A stretch of 10,039 nt of DNA from Actinomycetota bacterium (GTDB lineage Bacteria; Actinomycetota; Humimicrobiia; Humimicrobiales; Humimicrobiaceae), in assembly GCA_028696435.1 (NCBI GenBank), contig JAQVHC010000044.1:1-10039 (forward strand), given 5' to 3'. Below the pieces are notes generated by a model. The model saw nothing but the letters and a program-made list of their open reading frames with translations. It was not told the DNA's origin and made no database searches. Of this stretch, positions 1-6,721 are shown one piece after another. How positions within the stretch are numbered: the stretch's first letter is position 1; each line of letters starts with the position of its first letter. Both the position numbers and the translations under genes were made by a program.

Positions 1-183
1 TTAATTTCTCAGAAATTTATTCTGGTTTCTCCGTGCCCTATCCAGTTCATTATATGTTCTTCGTTATATGTTCCGGTAACCATTTTAAAAAAGCTCTCTG
101 GTATTTCTTTTTTTTATAAAAAATTATAAAATTCTGTAAAGGTCAATTATTCAAATGGAATAGATTTAAAGGAGGTTCTTCGC
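1..183. other. Non-coding stretch upstream of corA
   Basis: No recognisable gene lies here. Several frames stay open for 25-40 codons in both directions, as expected by chance at this length. The one that looks most protein-like is on the minus strand, a 24-residue reading frame from ATG at 81-83 to TGA at 9-11, with no ribosome binding site. The stretch includes runs of T (108-115) and A, and ends with the strong Shine-Dalgarno sequence GGAGGT at 171-176 that serves corA. I could not pick out a convincing sigma-A promoter, although AT-rich TATAAA-like sequences occur near 116-130. Confidence 0.5.
171..176 (+). promoter_or_regulatory. Shine-Dalgarno site that sets the corA start
   Basis: GGAGGT is a near-perfect anti-16S match. 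Seven bases separate it from ATA at 184-186, the ideal distance for initiation. The frame is open from 130, but there is no ATG, GTG or TTG between 130 and 315. CTG at 193 would be 16 bases away, which is too far. The site therefore points to ATA as the initiator. Confidence 0.75.
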
Positions 184-1149
184 ATAAAAGCCCTGGTCTA
201 TAATAAAATTAACAAAGAATTACTGGAAGAAACTTCCCCTGAAGATGTTATACCCTTTATTAAGGATTCAAAATACCTCATCTGGATTGACATTGAAAAT
301 CCCTGCAAGGAAAATATGCAATTTTTACAGGAGCAATTTAACTTTCACCCACTGGATATAGAAGACTGCCTCAGTATTATAGAGAGACCAAAACTTGATG
401 AATACGATAACTATTTTTTCCTTGTTTTGCATATCCCTTACTTTATCAAGCAGACCGGCAAACTTGTGCCCTTCACAGTAAATATATTTACCGGGAATAA
501 CTTCCTTGTAACAGTTCATCGTGGTCTGTGCAAACCTACCCAGGAAGCCTTTAATTACGTGATAGAAAATAAACAAATACTCGACAAGGGCATGGGTTAC
601 CTTCTGCACAAAGTAATTGACACACTAATCGATTACAGCTTTCCTATACTCAATAAAATTTACAGAAACATACAGGATGTCGAAAGCACAATTTTTAAAA
701 AGGCCAGCAGTGAAAATGTCAGAAACATTCTTCTTATCAGGACCAATATTCTGACATTTAGAAGCATCATTTTTCCCCAGATAAAACTTCTAAAAACACT
801 TGAAATAAAAGATATGGAATTTTTAACAGAGGCTCTGGAAGTTTATTTTGGCGACCTTGTTGACCATGTAGAAAAAATCTGGGATGCTCTAGAAAATTAC
901 AAAGAAATTATAGAAGGAGTTCAAGATGCACACCAGTCGCTACTCTCAAACAAAATCAATAATATAATGCGAATACTTACTATTTTTAATGTGATTATTT
1001 TGCCGCTTACTCTTATAGCCGGGATTTACAGCATGAATGTTTCGCTCCCCCTGCAAAATTTCCCCTACATTTTTATTATAATCATGAGTTTAATGATTTT
1101 AATATCAATAGGGATGCTTATTTATTTTAGACACAGAGACTGGCTATAG
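184..1149 (+). CDS. corA: CorA-family divalent cation transporter
   Basis: A 321-residue inner-membrane channel of the CorA (Mg2+/Co2+) family, normally a homopentamer with a large cytosolic funnel domain. The N-terminal half carries the family pattern of a Trp-Ile-Asp strand near residue 34 and a His-Pro-Leu...Glu-Asp segment near 55-61. A long helical region (about 145-255) precedes two membrane segments (about 262-281 and 294-315) and a basic C-terminal tail (RHRDWL). The signature that lines the pore entrance, normally Tyr-Gly-Met-Asn, is Tyr-Ser-Met-Asn at residues 282-285. The external loop is the short form without MPEL. The start is ATA at 184, chosen from GGAGGT at 171-176; beginning at ATG 316 would delete 44 family-like residues. 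The gene is the only plus-strand gene left of the origin, and its stop overlaps the stop of the convergent lipoprotein gene. Ion specificity cannot be read from sequence, especially with the altered motif. Confidence 0.9.
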   Translation: MKALVYNKINKELLEETSPEDVIPFIKDSKYLIWIDIENPCKENMQFLQEQFNFHPLDIEDCLSIIERPKLDEYDNYFFLVLHIPYFIKQTGKLVPFTVNIFTGNNFLVTVHRGLCKPTQEAFNYVIENKQILDKGMGYLLHKVIDTLIDYSFPILNKIYRNIQDVESTIFKKASSENVRNILLIRTNILTFRSIIFPQIKLLKTLEIKDMEFLTEALEVYFGDLVDHVEKIWDALENYKEIIEGVQDAHQSLLSNKINNIMRILTIFNVIILPLTLIAGIYSMNVSLPLQNFPYIFIIIMSLMILISIGMLIYFRHRDWL

Positions 1150-1989
1150 ATTAACCGGAGTTTTAATAACGTCCTCAAAAAAAACTTCGAAACGGTAATT
1201 TGTAAATTCCGGTATATATTCATCAAAAATTATCTTCAAACTAAACTTCTGCTCTTCATCTGGAATCATCTCTTCTCTTTGCAGATAACATTTCCTTATA
1301 AATACCACCCGCCCGCTACTATTATAAAAAGTACAAAAGAGCTTTAAATTCCTTATCTTTTCTGACCCCATATTAATTACTCTTCCTTCAATAACCAGAC
1401 AGTCACCATCATCACCATAATAATACTTCTCTATCTTTACTACAGGGTTACCTTCAAATATCTCATTATAGTCTTTGTAATTTACCCCTATCTTCACCAT
1501 GGACATATCTATATATTTTTCTTTTTCATCTATATAGTAGCAAAATGGCAGTCTATTTCCTGTCTTTACATAATTAGCAAATGCCGGTATTGTTCTGGAT
1601 ATAATTTTATCTCCTTTTTTATCATAGAAATCAAATGTTATTCCAATATCTGTTTTAATTCCCGGGGAAATGTTTTCCACTTCTCCCATTAATACAAGTT
1701 CCTCGTAAATATCCATATACAGATTACAGTTTTTTATTTTAATATCAGTTGTGTCCGTTCCCTCGAGTTTTATTTTTTCACAATCAAACAAATAAAGACT
1801 GCTTTCTCCTGTTACACCGCTGCTATTTGTGATTGTGGGTTCTGTGGATTTATCACCTCCTGGTATGCAGGATACCAGCATAAAAATGAGGGAAAAAATG
1901 ATTATGATCAAAAAGACTTCTTTAAATAGCAAATATTTACACTTACTCAATTTAATTTTATTATTTTTATCAAGAATCCAGATTAACAC
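1144..1989 (-). CDS. Lipoprotein with two FxLYD-like repeats, function unknown
   Basis: A 281-residue predicted lipoprotein. An N-terminal extension with lysines is followed by a hydrophobic stretch (about 25-39) ending in the lipobox Leu-Val-Ser-Cys, with the lipidated Cys at 41, then a Ser/Thr/Gly linker. The rest shows an internal duplication: residues about 95-128 (ELVLMGEVENIS, then a strand rich in Phe/Tyr and Asp-Lys-Lys-Gly) match residues about 197-230 (CLVIEGRVINMG, then Phe-Tyr-Asn-Ser-Ser-Gly). This beta pattern resembles FxLYD/DUF3426-type immunoglobulin-like domains of the cell envelope. The start is GTG at 1987-1989, with AAGGA six bases upstream; it overlaps the end of panD by 7 bases, so translation is probably coupled. 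No enzyme motif is visible and no link to pantothenate is evident. Its stop overlaps the corA stop. Confidence 0.8.
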   Translation of the reverse strand: MLIWILDKNNKIKLSKCKYLLFKEVFLIIIIFSLIFMLVSCIPGGDKSTEPTITNSSGVTGESSLYLFDCEKIKLEGTDTTDIKIKNCNLYMDIYEELVLMGEVENISPGIKTDIGITFDFYDKKGDKIISRTIPAFANYVKTGNRLPFCYYIDEKEKYIDMSMVKIGVNYKDYNEIFEGNPVVKIEKYYYGDDGDCLVIEGRVINMGSEKIRNLKLFCTFYNSSGRVVFIRKCYLQREEMIPDEEQKFSLKIIFDEYIPEFTNYRFEVFFEDVIKTPVNL

Positions 1990-2366
1990 TGATCGTCCTT
2001 CAACACGTGATTTTTTTCACCTGTAATTTTATTTTTTTCATCTACATATACTATTTTTGGACGATACTCCAGCGCTTCTTTATACTCTATATAAATAAAA
2101 GACAGGATGATGATTTTCTCTCCCCTTAATATTTTCCGCGCTGCAGCACCATTCATACAAATTTCACCACTGCCCCTCTCCCCTTCTATAGCATATGTTT
2201 CCAGCCTTTCACCACTATCAAGGCTCACCACCAGAACCTTTTCATAAGGCAGTATATTTGCGCGCTCCATTAAATTTTTATCTATACTTATACTGCCTGA
2301 GTAGTCAATTTCAGCAGCCGTTACTGTAGCCCTGTGAATTTTACTTTTTAATATGCAGACCAACAT
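1983..2366 (-). CDS. panD: Aspartate 1-decarboxylase (PanD)
   Basis: Makes beta-alanine from L-aspartate in the cytosol for pantothenate synthesis. The 127-residue length is normal for the family. The pro-enzyme cleaves itself between Gly24 and Ser25 (the Tyr-Ser-Gly-Ser sequence here), leaving a pyruvoyl group on the new N-terminus. Other active-site residues are in their usual numbered positions: Lys9, Arg54, Thr57, Tyr58 and the Asn72-Gly-Ala-Ala turn. This register supports the ATG start at 2364-2366; an in-frame stop lies two codons upstream. A GGGAG ribosome site sits about 13 bases before the ATG, slightly far. A 162-base gap (2367-2528) separates it from panC, the largest gap in the cluster; I saw no clear promoter or terminator there. 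The final codons carry the ribosome site and GTG start of the downstream lipoprotein gene. Confidence 0.97.
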   Translation of the reverse strand: MLVCILKSKIHRATVTAAEIDYSGSISIDKNLMERANILPYEKVLVVSLDSGERLETYAIEGERGSGEICMNGAAARKILRGEKIIILSFIYIEYKEALEYRPKIVYVDEKNKITGEKNHVLKDDQC

Positions 2367-2528
2367 AACTTATTTAACACTCCCTGTTTGGTATTCGCTG
2401 TTATTTCTTTATAACCTTTTTCTTTTTTACCTTTTTAAATTGATCTTTTAAAAACTAAACCCTCTCAAACAATTTTTTAACATCTCTTCTTTTTATACCT
2501 GTGCTCTATACACCTCGCTGGCATATAT

Positions 2529-3386
2529 CTATACCTTTATCATAATATTGTCAATAAGCCTTGTGCTGCCTATCCATGCTGCAACAGCTGCCAGTATTTC
2601 TCCATCTCCTTTTTTAATCCTTTTTTTCTCCTGAAGCGTGAGTGGATCTCTGAAATCAAAATAATCTACTTTTCTAACAAATTCGTTTCCTTTTAATTCT
2701 TCCATTACTCTTTTCTTTACTATTTCAAGATCATTCTCACCCCCGGCAATCATGTCTCTTGCAATATTCAAGCACCTGTATAGAACGATAGCATTTTCTC
2801 TTTCCTCCCTGGAAAGATACCTGTTCCTTGAACTCAAAGCAAGTCCGTCTTCTTCTCTTACTATTGGGCCGCTTTCAATTTCGATATCAAGATTCAAATC
2901 AGCTACCATCTTTTTTATTATCACCAACTGCTGATAATCTTTCTCTCCAAAATATGCTTTGTGAGCATTTATAATATTAAATAGTTTTAAAACAACTGTC
3001 GCCACTCCTGCAAAATGGCCAGGTCTATATTTCCCACACATAACGCTACTGAGTTCTTTTACCTCAACCGTAGTTTTATGATCCTGGCCATACATTTCCT
3101 TTACTGAAGGATTAAAAATATAATCAACTCCCTCTTTTTCTGCAAGGCTGGTGTCCCTTTTTATATCCCTGGGATATTTTTTAAAATCTTCATCAGGACC
3201 AAATTGCATCGGATTAACAAATATACTTATTGCCACTTTATCACAATCTCTTTTTGCCATCCTTATGAGGCTCAGGTGTCCCTCATGTAGAAATCCCATA
3301 GTGGGAACAAAACCTATTTTATTTCCCTGCTCCCGGAGTTTCTGCATAGTTGACCTGCATTTGTCTATTTTATCTATAGTTTCCAC
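2529..3386 (-). CDS. panC: Pantothenate synthetase (PanC)
   Basis: Joins pantoate and beta-alanine to pantothenate, with ATP cleaved to AMP and pyrophosphate through a pantoyl-adenylate. It is a cytosolic enzyme of the nucleotidyltransferase (HIGH) superfamily. At 285 residues it is full length. Visible motifs are PTMGFLHEGH (28-37, the HIGH-type ATP site), FVNPMQFGPDEDF (56-68), the Arg-Pro-Gly-His-Phe segment near 121-125, FGEKDYQQL (146-154) and LSSRNRYL (184-191, the KMSKS-like loop). The start is GTG at 3384-3386: an in-frame TAA lies two codons upstream and no other start is available. The ribosome site is weak (AGAG about 12 bases ahead). The gene lies 90 bases after panB and supplies the last step of the pathway encoded around it. 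Confidence 0.97.
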   Translation of the reverse strand: METIDKIDKCRSTMQKLREQGNKIGFVPTMGFLHEGHLSLIRMAKRDCDKVAISIFVNPMQFGPDEDFKKYPRDIKRDTSLAEKEGVDYIFNPSVKEMYGQDHKTTVEVKELSSVMCGKYRPGHFAGVATVVLKLFNIINAHKAYFGEKDYQQLVIIKKMVADLNLDIEIESGPIVREEDGLALSSRNRYLSREERENAIVLYRCLNIARDMIAGGENDLEIVKKRVMEELKGNEFVRKVDYFDFRDPLTLQEKKRIKKGDGEILAAVAAWIGSTRLIDNIMIKV

Positions 3387-3476
3387 TGTTTAAAACTCTG
3401 TTTCTATTAATTAAAATTATTCGTAAGATTGTCTATAGCTTTCATTAGAATTTGAGAACCTGTCCTGCAAAATACC

Positions 3477-4280
3477 TCAGTATGAATGTTCCTCTGCTGG
3501 AAACTCCTTATTTTTAACTTCTTCTATATATTGCCTGAAGCATCTTTTAATCTCGTCCCCGATCTCTGAATATCTTTTAGAAAATTTTGGCGTAAAATCC
3601 CCGGAAAGCCCGAGCATATCATGGGCTACAAGTACCTGACCATCACAATAAACTCCCGCACCTATTCCTATTACAGGAATCCTTACCTCCTCTGTAATTC
3701 TTTTTGCAAGCAGTGCAGGAACTTTTTCCAGAACTATCGAAAATACTCCGGCTTCCTCAAGCCCTTTTGCATCTTCTACCATCTTTGAAGCCTGCTCTTC
3801 ATTTCTACCCCTGACCCCGTAACCTCCAAACTGATGAATTGATTGTGGGGTCAGCCCAAGATGACCCATTACGGGAATTCCGGACTTGACTATATTATTT
3901 ATAGTTTCGTAAATTTCTGTCCCTCCTTCAAGTTTCACGGCTTCGGCTTCTGCTTCCTTTAAAAATCTTCCAGCATTTCTGACCGCTTCTTCCGTGCTTG
4001 CCTGATAGGACATAAAGGGCATATCCCCGATTACCATAGCCCTTTTCACTCCCCTGCTAACAGCTTTGCAGTGATGTATCATTTCTTCCATGGTGACTGG
4101 TATCGTGTTTTTGTATCCCAGTAGAACATTTGCTACCGAGTCTCCAACAAGAATTACATCTATTCCGCACTCGTCCATCTGGGTTGCCATAAGATAGTCA
4201 TAGGCAGTCAGCATCGCTATTTTTTCTCCCCTTGACTTCATTTCCATCAGCTCTTTTGTGGTTACCTTTTTAACAGTCAT
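3477..4280 (-). CDS. panB: Ketopantoate hydroxymethyltransferase (PanB)
   Basis: Transfers a hydroxymethyl group from 5,10-methylenetetrahydrofolate to alpha-ketoisovalerate, giving ketopantoate, the first committed step to pantothenate. The 267-residue protein is a TIM-barrel enzyme of normal length. It keeps the Mg2+-binding acidic residues in VGDS (Asp47), GDMPF (Asp86) and KLEGG (Glu118), the HLGLTPQS segment (140-147), the probable general base in VLEKVP (Glu185) and the GIGAG loop (205-209). The ATG start has GAGGGTGAT directly upstream, one of the strongest ribosome sites in the cluster. It follows the DUF2520 gene by 38 bases and precedes panC by 90. Confidence 0.97.
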   Translation of the reverse strand: MTVKKVTTKELMEMKSRGEKIAMLTAYDYLMATQMDECGIDVILVGDSVANVLLGYKNTIPVTMEEMIHHCKAVSRGVKRAMVIGDMPFMSYQASTEEAVRNAGRFLKEAEAEAVKLEGGTEIYETINNIVKSGIPVMGHLGLTPQSIHQFGGYGVRGRNEEQASKMVEDAKGLEEAGVFSIVLEKVPALLAKRITEEVRIPVIGIGAGVYCDGQVLVAHDMLGLSGDFTPKFSKRYSEIGDEIKRCFRQYIEEVKNKEFPAEEHSY

Positions 4281-4318
4281 TTAATCACCCTCTTTTCCAA
4301 TTCCTTCTATTCTTCAAT

Positions 4319-5251
4319 CTATTTTTTAAGTATTCCCTCTAATTCTTCAAGTGTTTTTTTATTTATCCATTTATTCCTATAGGCTATTTTAGCAGTTTCC
4401 CTGCCCATTATTTTATATATCATTATATCCTCATCCGGAAAAAATTTTTTTAAGCTTTCCATGTGTTCTTTTATTGTTCCGGTATCTCCTCTTGCGATAG
4501 GACCTGTTAAAGATTTTTCTGTTCCCATTTTCTTTATATTATTCAGAGTACCCTCTGATAAACTCAATAATCCTTCTAGTGACTCTTCCGGGTTTATTCC
4601 TATTTTTTTATGTAATATTACAGCATAATTTAATAATGCCACTATATAATTTGATGCAATACAGGCTGCCGCATGGTAGAGAGGTTTTTTATCATCATCA
4701 ACTTTTATTATTTTCCCTTCCAGGCATTTAACAATTTTTCTGGCTATCCTTTCCGATCTTTCTCCAGAATACGTCAGACCATAGACAGTGCCCGGTAGGG
4801 TCTTTACTGCCATATCAATTGATGCAAAAGATTTTAATGGGTGAATTGAGGCGGTCTCTGCGCCTGCGCGCCTGGCACTATCAAGAACATCCAGAGATTT
4901 GGAGCCGCTAAAATGAAATACGCAATATTTATTTTTATAGCCATCTTTTTTTTCTTTAAAATTTTTTCCATTGAATATTTCATCACAGACCATTTTTATA
5001 GCGTCATCAGGAGTGCAGATTAAAATACATTCTGCTGCCTGTGCTGCTTCTGTATTACTTTTTGTAAACAATATCCCGGCAGAATTTTCCCCGAGAAATT
5101 CTTTTGCTCTCTTAAGGGACTTGTCTGTTCTTGATGATATAGCTTTTATTTTTATACCGCTTAATTCTTTGCGGGATAAGGCATAGCCAAGAGTTGTTCC
5201 AAGCCTCCCTGCACCAATAATACATATGTTTATAGATGCTGTCTTACCCAT
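4319..5251 (-). CDS. Rossmann-like/DUF2520 protein, probable ketopantoate reductase
   Basis: A 310-residue NAD(P)-binding protein with a Rossmann fold followed by a DUF2520 domain. The dinucleotide site is IGAGRLG at 12-18. Family signatures follow: HFSG (113-116), HPLKSF (137-142), an Ala-rich helix ending in Ala-Ser-Asn (199-201), and TGPIARGD (249-256) with His263. These DUF2520 proteins sit in pan clusters of several anaerobes and have been considered replacements for PanE; a ketopantoate reductase named PanG in Francisella may be related, but I cite that from memory. Here it is the first of four pan-type genes and the only candidate for the missing NADPH step from ketopantoate to pantoate. 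The ATG at 5249-5251 lacks a clear ribosome binding site. It lies 59 bases after dnaN. The substrate is inferred from context. Confidence 0.88.
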   Translation of the reverse strand: MGKTASINICIIGAGRLGTTLGYALSRKELSGIKIKAISSRTDKSLKRAKEFLGENSAGILFTKSNTEAAQAAECILICTPDDAIKMVCDEIFNGKNFKEKKDGYKNKYCVFHFSGSKSLDVLDSARRAGAETASIHPLKSFASIDMAVKTLPGTVYGLTYSGERSERIARKIVKCLEGKIIKVDDDKKPLYHAAACIASNYIVALLNYAVILHKKIGINPEESLEGLLSLSEGTLNNIKKMGTEKSLTGPIARGDTGTIKEHMESLKKFFPDEDIMIYKIMGRETAKIAYRNKWINKKTLEELEGILKK

Positions 5252-5310
5252 TATAATTTTATTATTTATCTTAATTACTTATTTTAAAAGGCTATAGCTT
5301 ATACTACATT

Positions 5311-6429
5311 TTATACAACTCTCATAGGCATAAGTAAATAAATAGGGTTGTCTTTTTTTTCTGGTTTTATTGTTATGGGTTTAAGAGGTTCATCTATTGA
5401 CATTATTATCTTATCACAGTCCATTATATTTAATCCATCCATCAAAAACTCCGGGTTAAAAGATATTTCTATTCTCTCCCCTTCGTATGGAATCTCAAAA
5501 TCTTCACTCGAACTACCTATTTCTCTTATACTCATAGAGACGCTTATTCTACCACTGTCTATTGTTAGTTTAACCGGAACGCTGTCCTGTGATATTGACG
5601 TAATTCTTCTTACAACATCAAGTATTTTATTTCTATCTATAGCTATTTCGTGTTTTAATCTATCTGGTAAAAGTTGTTTATAGTCAGGAAATTTTCCCGA
5701 TAGAAGTCTTGTTACTATTACATCTTTCCCCTGTCCACTTTGTTCATTTTCTACCGGATAAAAACTTATCTGGTTCTCTTCAATATTTATATTAATATCG
5801 CTCCCCCTGTATTCACTTTTAGCTATACTGTCCAGTACTTTTGCTGGCACGGTGACTCCAATTGTTGACGATTTTTCTCCGATTTCGTTTTTAACAAGAG
5901 CAAGTCTATAGCTATCTGTTGCAACCATATTAAATACGCCATCCTCTATGTTAAAAAATATCCCCGTTAAAACCGTCCTGCTTTCATCTATTGACGCGGC
6001 TTTCTGAACCTTTAAAACAAGGTCTTTAAATTTATCTATATTTATTTTAATCTGTTTTTCTTTTTTTATTTCTGGAAAAGATGGGAATTCTCCAGCTGGC
6101 AGTGTGTTTAATGTAAACAAAGCATTCCCACAGCTTATTTTTATCTGGTTTGCAAGCTTATCAAACTCAATATCTACTTTTGATTCTTTTAAACTTTTTA
6201 ATATATTAATAAAAATCTTCGATAACACAACAGCTTTCCCTTCCTCATAAACAACTACTGGTACTGTACTTTTTATGCTTGTTTCAAGATCTGTACTGTA
6301 TAGTGTTAATTCCTTACCCACATCAATCATCATTCCATTTAATATAGGTGAAGATATTTTTGGGTTTATCATTTTATTAACAAATAGTGCTGTATCCAGA
6401 AGATTGTTTCTTGTTGTTTGAAATTTCAT
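5311..6429 (-). CDS. dnaN: DNA polymerase III beta subunit (sliding clamp)
   Basis: The ring-shaped processivity factor of the replicative polymerase; it encircles DNA as a dimer and docks polymerase, ligase, repair factors and the DnaA-regulating machinery. The 372-residue length and three-fold repeat of about 120 residues are normal. Recognisable features are the N-terminal clamp start (MKFQTTRNNLLDTALFV), the Asp-Leu-Glu-Thr segment near 47-50, the Leu-Pro-Ala-Gly-Glu-Phe-Pro stretch near the first domain boundary, the Ala-Thr-Asp-Ser-Tyr-Arg-Leu-Ala strand of the second domain, and the C-terminal YLLMPMRVV that forms part of the protein-binding pocket. AGGAG seven bases ahead of the ATG is a strong ribosome site. 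It lies 292 bases downstream of dnaA, the usual neighbour, but the next genes are pantothenate genes instead of recF and gyrB. Confidence 0.98.
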   Translation of the reverse strand: MKFQTTRNNLLDTALFVNKMINPKISSPILNGMMIDVGKELTLYSTDLETSIKSTVPVVVYEEGKAVVLSKIFINILKSLKESKVDIEFDKLANQIKISCGNALFTLNTLPAGEFPSFPEIKKEKQIKINIDKFKDLVLKVQKAASIDESRTVLTGIFFNIEDGVFNMVATDSYRLALVKNEIGEKSSTIGVTVPAKVLDSIAKSEYRGSDININIEENQISFYPVENEQSGQGKDVIVTRLLSGKFPDYKQLLPDRLKHEIAIDRNKILDVVRRITSISQDSVPVKLTIDSGRISVSMSIREIGSSSEDFEIPYEGERIEISFNPEFLMDGLNIMDCDKIIMSIDEPLKPITIKPEKKDNPIYLLMPMRVV

Positions 6430-6721
6430 TTGTCTTCTCCTGTGCGATTAAAAAATATTTATTACATTCTATTATATATAATGTTTAATTTAAATACTTA
6501 GTAATAACTATAAAAACTGTTAAAAGTGTTCAAAAGTGATAAAACCGTTTATACATAACAAAAACCCAAACATATTATTGTTGATAAAAAACTTTTATAT
6601 TGTTTAAAAAAACAGAGTTATAAACAAATATTGTTATTGTAAAAAAAACATTGTTGTTATTAACAATAAACTAACAAAAAAGCTCTTAATATACACTGTT
6701 TATTAACAGGCTATAAACATT
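6430..6721. other. dnaA-dnaN spacer, candidate part of oriC
   Basis: A 292-base, very AT-rich spacer without a gene. On the minus strand TTATCAACA at 6579-6587 differs from the DnaA-box consensus TTATCCACA at one base. Weaker matches with two differences are TTATACATA (6549-6557) and TTATAAACA (6618-6626). A-tracts at 6512-6516, 6522-6525, 6532-6535 and 6541-6544 recur every 10 bases, which would bend the DNA. A minus-strand TATAAT at 6471-6476 could be a -10 element for dnaN but has no good -35. In many low-GC bacteria the unwinding region lies in this spacer, as in Bacillus subtilis. I saw no perfect DnaA box. Confidence 0.6.
6579..6587 (-). promoter_or_regulatory. Probable DnaA box (TTATCAACA)
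   Basis: One difference (position 6, C to A) from TTATCCACA. The same nine-base variant occurs on the other strand at 9174-9182 on the far side of dnaA, which supports both as real initiator sites. Confidence 0.55.

Noticed and set aside
9..83. A 24-residue minus-strand peptide frame at the left edge, with a protein-like composition that includes several Glu, Asn and Gly residues
   Set aside because: No ribosome binding site; upstream the frame is closed near the T-run at 108-115, and the opposite strand is open too. It could be a remnant gene end, but nothing recognisable supports that.
2440..2500. An 11-codon minus-strand frame in the panC-panD gap preceded by an AAGAAGAG purine run
   Set aside because: Too short to support as a gene, and purine runs are common throughout this AT-rich gap.
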